A program made the position numbers and the translations under genes. From NCBI GenBank assembly GCA_031549455.1, contig JAVBPT010000003.1, positions 18,649-82,648 on the forward strand: a DNA stretch of 64,000 nt, written 5' to 3'. Below, piece after piece: positions 52,416 to 60,530 of the stretch. The stretch's first letter is position 1. Each line of letters begins with the position of its first letter. A model generated the notes under the pieces. That model did not search any database, was not told the origin of the DNA, and saw only the letters and a program-made list of their open reading frames with translations. This stretch comes from JAVBPT01 sp031549455. GTDB taxonomy: Bacteria > Bacillota > Clostridia > Lachnospirales > JAKSVV01.

Positions 52416-52913
52416 ATGGAAAATATAAAAAAATGGGACTTTGGAACGGGATGCAAAATGGCTGGGTACATTTTGATACCTGTTGTGATAATATTCCTTT
52501 CCCTATTGATCTCAGGGAATCATGTGGGAGAATATTTTGATTATCTTAAGAAACCCGATATTGCACCTAAGAGTGAGTTTTTTATTCCTATTATCATCTC
52601 GGTCTATACCCTCTTTGGATATGGATTATCCCTTGTGTGTTCTAAGAAAAGGGAGAATAAAGAGGACAGAGGAACCATTGCTTTATATGCAGTGGTTACA
52701 TTGTTTCTACATTTCCTGTTTATTCTCACGCTTTTTAAGTATCAGCTTTTAAATTATGCTCTCTATCTTTCGATCGCACTTGGTATCCTATCCTCTGCGA
52801 TGATTCGATATTTTAAGAAGACAGAAAAACGTTCCTTAAAGTTTTTGATTCCGTATCTTATATTTGTGCTTTATATCGTTTACATAACCTATTTTATATA
52901 CTCAAACAATTAG
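52416..52913 (+). CDS. TspO/MBR-like membrane protein
   Basis: 165 residues from the second ATG, which is seven bases after AGAGG. Five predicted membrane helices. Tyr-Leu-Lys-Lys-Pro-Asp-Ile-Ala-Pro-Lys-Ser near 43-53 resembles the first-loop motif of TspO proteins (Leu-Lys-Lys-Pro-x-x-x-Pro), and the helix lengths fit. The tryptophans typical of TspO are missing, so this is a diverged member. TspO proteins bind porphyrins and similar ligands; the role here is unproven. Confidence 0.65.
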   Translation: MENIKKWDFGTGCKMAGYILIPVVIIFLSLLISGNHVGEYFDYLKKPDIAPKSEFFIPIIISVYTLFGYGLSLVCSKKRENKEDRGTIALYAVVTLFLHFLFILTLFKYQLLNYALYLSIALGILSSAMIRYFKKTEKRSLKFLIPYLIFVLYIVYITYFIYSNN

Positions 52914-52961
52914 AATATAAGTTTTAAAAAGGATCATACTAAAAATAAATTGGTGAGATAA

Positions 52962-53321
52962 GTGAAAGTTATTTTTGGAAAAATAGAGATCATATTGGTT
53001 AAAAATATGTTCATACGCTTCATTGTGGTCACAATGATGCTGCTTGCAACAGCTTTTGTTATGCCTGGATTTGAAATAGAAAAGTTCGTTTCACTGATTT
53101 TAGCAGCAATGATCATTATCTCTTTTGACTTTATAATAGAAGCCCTAACCGACGGGCACTTATCGATGGCGGGGAGAGTGATATTGGGGTTTTTGCTTGC
53201 CCTCTTGGTTCTATACTTTCTTCAGTTCTTTATCATGGGGTACCGAGCCGGCGGAATGACCATTCTTTTGGTCTCCTTTACCATCGGAATGGTCAACGGG
53301 ATCATACCTCAAACGGCTTAG
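52962..53321 (+). CDS. Phage-holin-superfamily IV small membrane protein
   Basis: 119 residues, GTG start. Four membrane helices, with Val-Met-Pro-Gly-Phe-Glu-Ile near 38-44, typical of PF04020-type proteins (YvlD-like). In Bacillus YvlD-type genes belong to stress units; a lysis role is not implied as there is no prophage. Start less certain: an ATG 45 bases downstream is possible. Confidence 0.7.
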   Translation: MKVIFGKIEIILVKNMFIRFIVVTMMLLATAFVMPGFEIEKFVSLILAAMIIISFDFIIEALTDGHLSMAGRVILGFLLALLVLYFLQFFIMGYRAGGMTILLVSFTIGMVNGIIPQTA

Positions 53322-53340
53322 AAAAAGGCATTAAACTAAA

Positions 53341-53369
53341 TTGACGAACGAAAATATATGTGATAGAAT
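53341..53369 (+). promoter_or_regulatory. Sigma-A promoter of the zinc-ribbon/mcsA/mcsB/clpC unit
   Basis: TTGACG (53341-53346), 17-base spacer, TAGAAT (53364-53369), about 31 bases before the chosen ATG. No tandem GGTCAAA (CtsR box) is seen around it. Confidence 0.7.
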
Positions 53370-53400
53370 GACAGTAATTATAAAAAGTATGGAGGAAATG

Positions 53401-53853
53401 ATGGGTAAAGAGTGGTTAGAAGTATTTAAACAAAAAGCGAAGGTCGTATCTAAAAAAACGAGTGAAAATGTGAATTATTTTGTGAGCATAAAGAAAACAC
53501 AAATGGAAATATTAAAAGTAAACCATGAAATCAATAAGATATATAAAGTGATTGGGGAAATTATATATATGGCGAATCAACAAAAGGTAGAAGCGGTAGG
53601 AGTGGATACCTTATGTGCTCAGATTGATGCAAAAAATGGGTATATCACACAGCTTGAAAGAAGAATTGAAATGATTAAAGAAAGCAAGAAAATGAGTGAA
53701 ATTGGTGTTAAATATGACGGAAATGTTCCGGAGTTTATCAACAATCCAATCAACGATAATGAAGTGGCAGTAATGAAATTCTGTCCAAATTGCAATACCG
53801 GAAATGAGCTTTCTAATGAAAAATGCAAGGAATGCGGTACCAAATTAAATTAA
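53401..53853 (+). CDS. Coiled-coil protein with C-terminal zinc ribbon
   Basis: 150 residues from the second of two adjacent ATGs, the one better spaced from GGAGG. Residues about 20-110 are a long amphipathic helix rich in Glu, Lys and Ile (coiled coil). The end has Cys-Pro-Asn-Cys ... Cys-Lys-Glu-Cys-Gly (about 128-147), a zinc ribbon. Not a recognised named family. It occupies the place ctsR has in the usual ctsR-mcsA-mcsB-clpC operon but has no CtsR-like winged-helix sequence. 15 bases before mcsA. Confidence 0.7.
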   Translation: MGKEWLEVFKQKAKVVSKKTSENVNYFVSIKKTQMEILKVNHEINKIYKVIGEIIYMANQQKVEAVGVDTLCAQIDAKNGYITQLERRIEMIKESKKMSEIGVKYDGNVPEFINNPINDNEVAVMKFCPNCNTGNELSNEKCKECGTKLN

Positions 53854-53868
53854 GTAGGTGAATTGTAG

Positions 53869-54375
53869 ATGATTTGTGAATTGTGTAAGCAAAATGAGGC
53901 GATTGTGCATATAAAAAAGGTGATTAATGGTAAGATTACAAAACTTGACCTCTGTGAAGAATGCGCAAAAAATTCCCATCAGCTTGAATTTGATTCTGGC
54001 ATTTCTCTACAGGACTTTTTAAAAGGGCTTATGAGCTTTGCTAACAAAGACATTTCCTTTATCGCGCAGGAGATGGATACGGTTCCAAGATGTGCTCGTT
54101 GTGGTTTGAGTTATGATGAGCTTGTAGAAAGTGGAAGACTTGGCTGCACAGACTGTTACAGCTCCTTTTCCAAACAACTTCCGAGTGTGTTAAAGAGAAT
54201 TCATGGAAATATAAAGCACGAGGGTAAAGTACCAAAAACAATGAAAACGGAGAACTCTCTTAAAAAGGAACTTGATGAATATAAAGAAAAATTGAAAAAT
54301 GCAATTGTGGCTGAGGAGTATGAAAAGGCAGCAGAATATAGAGACAAGATTAAAGAAATGGAGAAGATAGAATGA
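53869..54375 (+). CDS. mcsA: McsA, zinc-binding activator of McsB
   Basis: 168 residues with four Cys-x2-Cys pairs (Cys-Glu-Leu-Cys at 3-6, Cys-Glu-Glu-Cys near 28, Cys-Ala-Arg-Cys near 75, Cys-Thr-Asp-Cys near 92) and a C-terminal UVR motif (about 130-165). McsA activates the arginine kinase McsB. The stop overlaps the mcsB start by four bases (ATGA). Confidence 0.95.
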   Translation: MICELCKQNEAIVHIKKVINGKITKLDLCEECAKNSHQLEFDSGISLQDFLKGLMSFANKDISFIAQEMDTVPRCARCGLSYDELVESGRLGCTDCYSSFSKQLPSVLKRIHGNIKHEGKVPKTMKTENSLKKELDEYKEKLKNAIVAEEYEKAAEYRDKIKEMEKIE

Positions 54376-55376
54376 TAAAGGACGCAAGCAATCAGGTCAT
54401 TATGACCAGCAGAATAAGACTTGCCCGAAATGTATGTGATTCTCCGTTTCCAAACATCATGTCTTATGAAGTCTCTGAAGAGTTTGTAAACTCAGTGATG
54501 GGTGTATTCCAAAAAATGAAGGGTTATGAAATTGTGGATATCAATAAGAATTCACTTATAGATAACAACCTATTGATTGAAAAAAGGCTGATTAGTCCCG
54601 AGTTTTTAAAATCAGATTTAAGAAAGATTGCACTGATTAATAAAGATAAAACAGCAAGCGTGATGGTGAATGAGGAGGATCATATTCGGATTCAGGCGAT
54701 CCTTCGTGGAAGAAGGATTCAAGAGGCTTATGAGCTTGCCGGAAGTGTGGATGATCTATTTGATGAGCACTTTAACATTGGTTTTTCAGAGCACTACGGA
54801 TACCTCACATCTTGCCCTACGAATGTGGGAACCGGTCTTCGGGTCTCCTATATGATTCATGTTCCGCTGCTTGAGCTAACCAATCAGATTGAAAATATCA
54901 AAAATGCGATTACGAAATTGGGCCTTACAGTGAGAGGAATCTACGGAGAGGGCACAGAGTCCGAAGGAGGCTTATATCAAATATCCAACCAGGTGACTCT
55001 GGGACAAAGAGAATCTGAGATCATCAAAAGTGTGGACGATGTCATTGATCAGATTATAGAAAAAGAAGTTTTTTTAAGAGAAAAACTAAAAGTGGAAGAG
55101 CATATCAAAATAAAGGATGAGGTATGTAGAGCATACGGAACACTTTCCAATGCACAGATGATGAGTGTAAAAGAGGCAATGCTACTCCTCTCCTATTTAA
55201 AAATTGGCATTGATCTGGAGTTGATTGAAAAAGAAAAGTTAGACCATATTGATGTATATGACCTAATGATTAAAATACAAAAAAACAATATCTTAAAACA
55301 GCGTGGAAAGAAGCTAAAGGCGATGGACATAGAAATTGAACGAGCAAAACTGTTAAGAGAAGAGCTAAATAACTAG
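54372..55376 (+). CDS. mcsB: Protein arginine kinase McsB
   Basis: 334 residues. Phosphagen-kinase catalytic fold: Thr-Ser-Arg-Ile-Arg-Leu-Ala-Arg-Asn (about 12-20), Asn-Glu-Glu-Asp-His near 98, Cys-Pro-Thr-Asn-Val-Gly-Thr-Gly-Leu-Arg near 150, and Gly-Glu-Gly-Thr-Glu-Ser near 195. It phosphorylates arginines of damaged proteins, marking them for ClpCP. Confidence 0.97.
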   Translation: MIKDASNQVIMTSRIRLARNVCDSPFPNIMSYEVSEEFVNSVMGVFQKMKGYEIVDINKNSLIDNNLLIEKRLISPEFLKSDLRKIALINKDKTASVMVNEEDHIRIQAILRGRRIQEAYELAGSVDDLFDEHFNIGFSEHYGYLTSCPTNVGTGLRVSYMIHVPLLELTNQIENIKNAITKLGLTVRGIYGEGTESEGGLYQISNQVTLGQRESEIIKSVDDVIDQIIEKEVFLREKLKVEEHIKIKDEVCRAYGTLSNAQMMSVKEAMLLLSYLKIGIDLELIEKEKLDHIDVYDLMIKIQKNNILKQRGKKLKAMDIEIERAKLLREELNN

Positions 55377-55385
55377 GAGGTAAAA

Positions 55386-57856
55386 ATGTTTGGTAAGTTT
55401 TCAAAATCTGCCGAAGAAGCGCTTGCAATTGCAAAGCAAAAAGCCCTTGAACTAGGGCATAACTATATAGGAACGGAACATATTATTCTTGGCCTTTTGG
55501 AGCAAAAAGAGAGTGTGGCTGCAAAAGTGTTGGGACTTCAACAAATCACTGCAGAGGAAGTAGAAACCAAAATCGAGGAGCTCGTTGGAGTGGGGGAAGA
55601 AGAAGAAGTGGACGCACAAGACTTCACACCAAGAACCAAGAAGGTATTGGAATCCAGTATTAGACAAGCCATTCGCTTTGGACAGAGCTATACAGGGACA
55701 GAACATGTTTTGTTATCGATTATCGAGGAACCCAACTGTGTGGCGGTAAAAATACTCATTTCCCTAGATGCCAATCTTCAGAAGATCTATGAGGATATTT
55801 TTGAGATGCTCTCGGGTGTAAAGAAGGGATCGGATCTTGAAAAAATTTATACAGGAGATCCGATGAATAAAAACGATTTGTATACATTTGAAAAATATAG
55901 TACGGATATTACAAAGCTTGCAGAGGAGAACAAGTTGGATCCGGTTATTGGACGGGAAAAAGAGATCGAAAGAGTGATTCAGATACTAAGTAGGAGAACC
56001 AAAAACAATCCTTGTCTAATCGGTGAGCCAGGGGTGGGGAAGACAGCGATTGTAGAAGGTCTTGCCCAACTGATTGTTTCTGGAAGTGTTCCTGAGACAC
56101 TAAAGCACAAACGAATTCTTGCGCTGGACATCTCCGCCATGGTTGCGGGAACAAAGTACAGAGGAGAGTTTGAGTCTAGAATTAAGAAGGTGATTGAGGA
56201 GATTAAGAATAACTCCAATGTGATCATGTTTATTGACGAGATTCACATGATTATTGGAGCGGGTTCAGCGGAAGGATCTCTGGATGCAGCCAATATTCTA
56301 AAACCGTCTCTTGCAAGGGGAGAGCTGCACGTAATCGGTGCAACGACCACAGATGAGTACCGAAAGCATGTGGAAAAAGATAAGGCACTTGAACGCCGGT
56401 TTCAACCAGTTAAGGTGGAGGAACCAAGTGAGGAAGAGGCCATTAAGATATTAAAGGGGTTAAGAGACAAATACGAGGCACATCATGAGGTGAAGATAAA
56501 GGATTCTGCAATTGAAGCAGCGGTAAAGCTATCCATTCGTTATCTGTCGGATCGGGCACTTCCGGATAAAGCGGTGGATGTAATCGATGAGGCTTCTTCT
56601 AAAGTGAAACTAAAAAGCATGACCATGCCGGATCATGTAAAAGAGATTGAGCAAAAAATCCAGTCTTTAAATGATGAGAAGGAAAACCTAATCAAACTTG
56701 AGGAGTATGAAAAGGCAGGAGAAATTAAGAAAAAGCAGGATGTATTAAAGAAGAAGTTAGAAGATGTCAAGGAAAAATGGAAAAGAGATCTACAAGACTC
56801 TATCTACACCGTGACTGAAAAAGAGGTTGCTGAGGTGATCGAACAGTGGACGGGTATTCCGGTAACCAAGCTGGAGGAAGGGGAGAGTCAGCGCCTTGCG
56901 AAGCTCGAAAGTCTATTAAAAGAGAGAATTATTGGTCAAGAAGAGGCATTAAAGGCAGTAGGGGCGGCCATCAGAAGAGGTCGTGTTGGCATTAAAGATC
57001 CAAAGAGACCAATCGGTTCCTTCTTGTTCCTGGGTCCCACTGGAGTGGGGAAAACGGAGCTCACAAAGGCGCTTGCCGATGTGATGTTTGGCGATGAAAA
57101 ATTTATGGTTCGGGTGGATATGTCCGAATATATGGAAAAACACAATGTATCCAAATTGATTGGATCTCCTCCGGGATATGTAGGATATGATGAGGGAGGG
57201 CAACTAACAGAAATCATTCGAAGAAAGCCGTACTCCGTAATCCTGTTTGACGAAATTGAAAGGCCCACCCAGATGTGTTTAACATCATGTTACAAATACT
57301 GGATGATGGGCACATCACAGACTCACAAGGGCGGAAAGTAGATTTTAAGAATACGGTGATTATTATGACTTCTAATATCGGGGCGCGGGATATTATTGAG
57401 CCAAAAAGGTTGGGATTTAACAATGCAGCAAACGGGGATATTGAATATAAAGATATGAAAAAGAACGTTATGGATAAGCTAAAGGATACATTTAAACCGG
57501 AGTTTTTAAACCGAATCGATGAGATTATCGTTTTCCATCCGCTTACACGTGAAAACATAAAAGCAATTGTAAAGATCCTATTTAAAGGGCTTGAGGCCAA
57601 AATCAAGGAGAATGTGCGGGTAACCCTTAAACTAGATGAGAATGTGTTGGAATTTATAGCCAAAGAAGGGTATGATCAGAAATATGGAGCAAGACCGTTA
57701 AAACGAGCTATTCAGACAAAAATTGAAGATAGACTTGCAGAAAAAATATTAGATGGTAAAATAAAAGCAGGCGGTGTTGTAACGGTGTCTGCTAAGGATG
57801 ACGAGCTAGATTTTAAAATTAAGAATAGTAGCAAAAAGGAAGTAGAAGAGAAGTGA
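55386..57856 (+). pseudogene. clpC: ClpC ATPase, single-base deletion
   Basis: Two overlapping frames (55386-57341 and 57275-57856) make one 823-residue ClpC if one A is restored near 57259, where Asp-Glu-Ile-Glu-Lys-Ala-His-Pro-Asp is expected but Glu-Arg-Pro-Thr-Gln is read. Domains: Clp N repeats (about 1-145), AAA1 with Gly-Glu-Pro-Gly-Val-Gly-Lys-Thr near 212, UVR-type middle domain (about 420-455), AAA2 with Gly-Pro-Thr-Gly-Val-Gly-Lys-Thr near 549, AAA lid. The break falls inside the AAA2 Walker B motif. ClpC unfolds McsB-marked proteins for ClpP. The rest is intact, so a sequence error is likely; if real, the second ATPase ring is lost. Confidence 0.9.
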
Positions 57857-58218
57857 AAATCATAGGCATTGGCAATGATATTATTGAGGTGGAACGGGTG
57901 AGAAAGGCAATAGAGTCCACGGAGGGATTTTTAAATAAAATCTTCACTGAGGATGAGGTTGCATATTTCAAAAACAAGAAAATGAACTATGAAACCATTG
58001 CAGGCAACTTCTGCACAAAAGAGGCAGTTGTCAAGGCATTGGGCACAGGTTTTATCAACATTGACCCTATTGATATTGAAATTTTGAGGAATCAAAATGG
58101 AAAACCCATTGTAAAATTTTTAAAAAATGGGTATAATAATATCAAGGTAAACGTTTCGATCTCACACATTAAGGAATACGCAACAGCAGTAGCACTTGCT
58201 TATTGCGAGGAGGACTAA
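57853..58218 (+). CDS. acpS: Holo-ACP synthase AcpS
   Basis: 121 residues, GTG start overlapping the clpC stop. Ile-Gly-Asn-Asp-Ile-Ile-Glu-Val near 4-11 (metal Asp) and Phe-Cys-Thr-Lys-Glu-Ala-Val-Val-Lys-Ala near 54-63 (metal Glu). Transfers the phosphopantetheine of CoA to ACP Ser34, so it uses the product of the CoaD-CoaE fusion. Confidence 0.96.
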   Translation: MKIIGIGNDIIEVERVRKAIESTEGFLNKIFTEDEVAYFKNKKMNYETIAGNFCTKEAVVKALGTGFINIDPIDIEILRNQNGKPIVKFLKNGYNNIKVNVSISHIKEYATAVALAYCEED

Positions 58219-58739
58219 TGGGATACTGGAATAGTAGAGGGCTGAGGGGTAGCGAACTAGAAGAGATGATCAATCTAACGAATGAGCTTTTAAAAAGACA
58301 AGGTCTTGCGATCGTACAAAAAATACCAACTCCTATTAAACCGGTTGAGATTGATAAGGAAAAGCGGACGATCACATTGGCTTACTTTGAACAAAAGAGT
58401 ACAGTGGATTATATTGGACTAGTGCAGGGTGTTCCCATCTGCTTTGATGCGAAAGAGACAGCATTATCTTCCTTTCCTATTTCCAATATTCACAACCACC
58501 AACTTGAGTTTATGAAGCAGTTCACAGCGCATAAGGGAATTAGTTTTATTATTCTCTATTACAAGAAAGAAAATCGGTGCTTTATAATCGGATTAGCAGA
58601 GTTGGAAGACATTTTAGAAAGATGTAAGCAAAAAAACAAAAAATCGATATCCATAGACGATATTCATGCCGAAATGGAAGTTGAGATTCAAAAAGGGACC
58701 TATATTAACTATTTACATATATTAAAAAAATTGATTTAG
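58218..58739 (+). CDS. recU: Holliday junction resolvase RecU
   Basis: 173 residues from the ATG behind GAGGAGG. Trp-Asn-Ser-Arg-Gly-Leu-Arg-Gly near 4-11, and the nuclease core Ser-Thr-Val-Asp-Tyr and Phe-Asp-Ala-Lys-Glu-Thr. Firmicute functional counterpart of RuvC. The start shares one base with the acpS stop. Confidence 0.94.
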   Translation: MGYWNSRGLRGSELEEMINLTNELLKRQGLAIVQKIPTPIKPVEIDKEKRTITLAYFEQKSTVDYIGLVQGVPICFDAKETALSSFPISNIHNHQLEFMKQFTAHKGISFIILYYKKENRCFIIGLAELEDILERCKQKNKKSISIDDIHAEMEVEIQKGTYINYLHILKKLI

Positions 58740-58750
58740 AGGAGGATGGT

Positions 58751-58999
58751 ATGATGAGTAAAAACGGAGCATTCAAACTAGACTTAAAAACGGCCAGAGA
58801 AAATGCAAGACTTGAAATGAAGTTTGTTGAAGACATTGCAAAAAGCATAGGACATGATATTGACTTGAACTCGATTGAAGCCAGAAAGGTAAGACCAACG
58901 GCAGAGGAAGTAGATCTTTTAATGGCGATGTACAAGCTGCCGATTGAAGAGAGAAAGAGCTATATGACCGATATAGCAGGGGAAGGAAGCTATCTGTAA
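58751..58999 (+). CDS. Small unknown protein
   Basis: 82 residues, GGAGG ribosome site, ATG at 58751 or 58754. Charged and helical (Lys-Thr-Ala-Arg-Glu-Asn-Ala-Arg-Leu-Glu near 14-23; Pro-Thr-Ala-Glu-Glu-Val-Asp-Leu-Leu near 49). No membrane segment or known motif. Tightly placed between recU (11 bases) and rqcP (stop and start share a base), so it is probably a real, co-translated gene. Confidence 0.7.
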   Translation: MMSKNGAFKLDLKTARENARLEMKFVEDIAKSIGHDIDLNSIEARKVRPTAEEVDLLMAMYKLPIEERKSYMTDIAGEGSYL

Positions 59000-59262
59000 T
59001 GCGATTGGACAAGTTTTTAAAAGTGTCTAGGATTATAAAGAGAAGAAGTGTTGCTAAGGATTTTTGTGATGCAAATCGTTCAAAGGTGAACGGACGTGCT
59101 GCAAAGCCAGGAACGGATATTAAGGTTGGAGATATTTTGGAATTGAAATTTGGCCCAAGTTATATAAAAGTGAAGGTCCTCGATATAAATGAGAAAAGGG
59201 GAAAGAGCGAGGCAAGTTCAATGTATGAAACGCTGGAAGAGATAAATAAAGATGAACTTTAA
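58999..59262 (+). CDS. rqcP: RqcP, S4-domain ribosome quality-control protein
   Basis: 87 residues. S4 domain: Met-Arg-Leu-Asp-Lys-Phe-Leu-Lys-Val-Ser-Arg at the start, Arg-Arg-Ser-Val-Ala-Lys, then Val-Asn-Gly-Arg-Ala-Ala-Lys-Pro-Gly and Val-Gly-Asp-Ile-Leu-Glu-Leu. RqcP (YabO) binds the 50S and helps RqcH add alanine tails to stalled chains, a substrate route linked to Clp proteolysis. Confidence 0.92.
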   Translation: MRLDKFLKVSRIIKRRSVAKDFCDANRSKVNGRAAKPGTDIKVGDILELKFGPSYIKVKVLDINEKRGKSEASSMYETLEEINKDEL

Positions 59263-59290
59263 GATAGATTTTTGTCTATCTTCTTTCTTG
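59261..59290 (+). terminator. Terminator after rqcP
   Basis: AAGATAGA / TCTATCTT with a 6-base loop, followed by a T-rich stretch. It overlaps the stop codon by two bases. Confidence 0.7.
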
Positions 59291-59330
59291 AAAAAATATA
59301 CTATACAAAGAAAATGAAATGGAGTATGAA

Positions 59331-60443
59331 ATGAGCAAAGTATTTTTTAGTGACCTAAAGACAAAATCAGACTATAGCCTTTTGGTGAAGCTGGACAAAT
59401 TGATAGAACGAGCGGGGATATCTGAAATTGATTTTAAAGGGAAGCTGGTGGCGCTTAAGATTCACGTTGGTGAGTATGGAAATATGGCTTTTATTAGGCC
59501 GCCATATGTCAGGGTGATTGTGGATAAGATTAAAAAACTTGGAGGAAAACCATTTTTGACAGATGCAAGCACACTTTATACAGGCTCAAGGTCCAACGCT
59601 GTGGATCATCTAAATAACGCCAACCTGAATGGATTTACCAATGTCACAACCGGGTGCGATGTGATTATTGCGGATGGATTAAAAGGGACAGATTATAAAG
59701 AGGTGAAAGTTGACTTGAAACATTGTTCCACAGCTAAGATTGGCAGTGCGATCTATGATGCAGATATTATCCTTTCTATCAATCACTTTAAAGGACATGA
59801 GATGACCGGTTTTGGAGGGGCGATTAAAAATCTGGGTATGGGATGTGGATCAAGGCTTGGAAAGCTTGAGATGCATTCTCTATCAAAACCCGATCTTGAA
59901 GTAAGCAAGTGCGCAAGTTGCGGAGAATGTAAAAAAGGCTGTGCTCAAAAGGCAATCTCTTTTGGCGAATCGAAGAAAGCAAGCATTGATTATGACAAAT
60001 GTGTGGGATGTGGAGAATGTATCGTCATGTGTAAATACGATGCAATCACGCCCAAGACGGATGATGATGCAAGTCGAATTATCAACGAAAAAATTGTGGA
60101 ATACACATATGCTGTTTTAAAAGACAAACCACATTTTCATATTAACTTTTTGATGAACATTTCGCCTAATTGTGACTGTTGGAACTGTAATGATGCAGCA
60201 ATTACGCCGGATATTGGAATGCTGGCATCGTTTGATCCGGTTGCGTTAGACTTTGCAAGCGCACAGCTAGTAAATGAAGCACCTAGCATAGAAAACAGTC
60301 GCCTAAAAGGGCATAAAACTGGAGACAAGTTTCATGCAATTCATAAAAAGACAGATTGGATGTCACAGATTACATATGCCGAGGATCTTGGTATTGGAAC
60401 TAAAGAATATGAACTTCTGGATATAGATAAGAAAAGTAAGTAA
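59331..60443 (+). CDS. DUF362 protein with two 4Fe-4S clusters
   Basis: 370 residues from the ATG after GGAG. A DUF362 domain (Leu-Lys-Ile-His-Val-Gly-Glu near 43, Gly-Phe-Gly-Gly-Ala-Ile-Lys-Asn near 162) is split by a ferredoxin insert with Cys-Ala-Ser-Cys-Gly-Glu-Cys-x3-Cys near 195 and Cys-Val-Gly-Cys-Gly-Glu-Cys-x3-Cys near 224. A late Cys-Asp-Cys-Trp-Asn-Cys may hold further metal. Redox role unknown; the clusters fit an anaerobe. Confidence 0.9.
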   Translation: MSKVFFSDLKTKSDYSLLVKLDKLIERAGISEIDFKGKLVALKIHVGEYGNMAFIRPPYVRVIVDKIKKLGGKPFLTDASTLYTGSRSNAVDHLNNANLNGFTNVTTGCDVIIADGLKGTDYKEVKVDLKHCSTAKIGSAIYDADIILSINHFKGHEMTGFGGAIKNLGMGCGSRLGKLEMHSLSKPDLEVSKCASCGECKKGCAQKAISFGESKKASIDYDKCVGCGECIVMCKYDAITPKTDDDASRIINEKIVEYTYAVLKDKPHFHINFLMNISPNCDCWNCNDAAITPDIGMLASFDPVALDFASAQLVNEAPSIENSRLKGHKTGDKFHAIHKKTDWMSQITYAEDLGIGTKEYELLDIDKKSK

Positions 60444-60469
60444 GTTGGGATGGATGTTATAGAAAAGTA

Positions 60470-60498
60470 TTGATTTCTGTTTTTAAAAATTATATACT
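60470..60498 (+). promoter_or_regulatory. Promoter of the second chemoreceptor gene
   Basis: TTGATT (60470-60475), 17-base spacer, TATACT (60493-60498). It looks like sigma-A rather than the flagellar sigma-D type. Confidence 0.6.
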
Positions 60499-60530
60499 GT
60501 GTTTATAATTAAATGATAGGAGTGTTGGGG

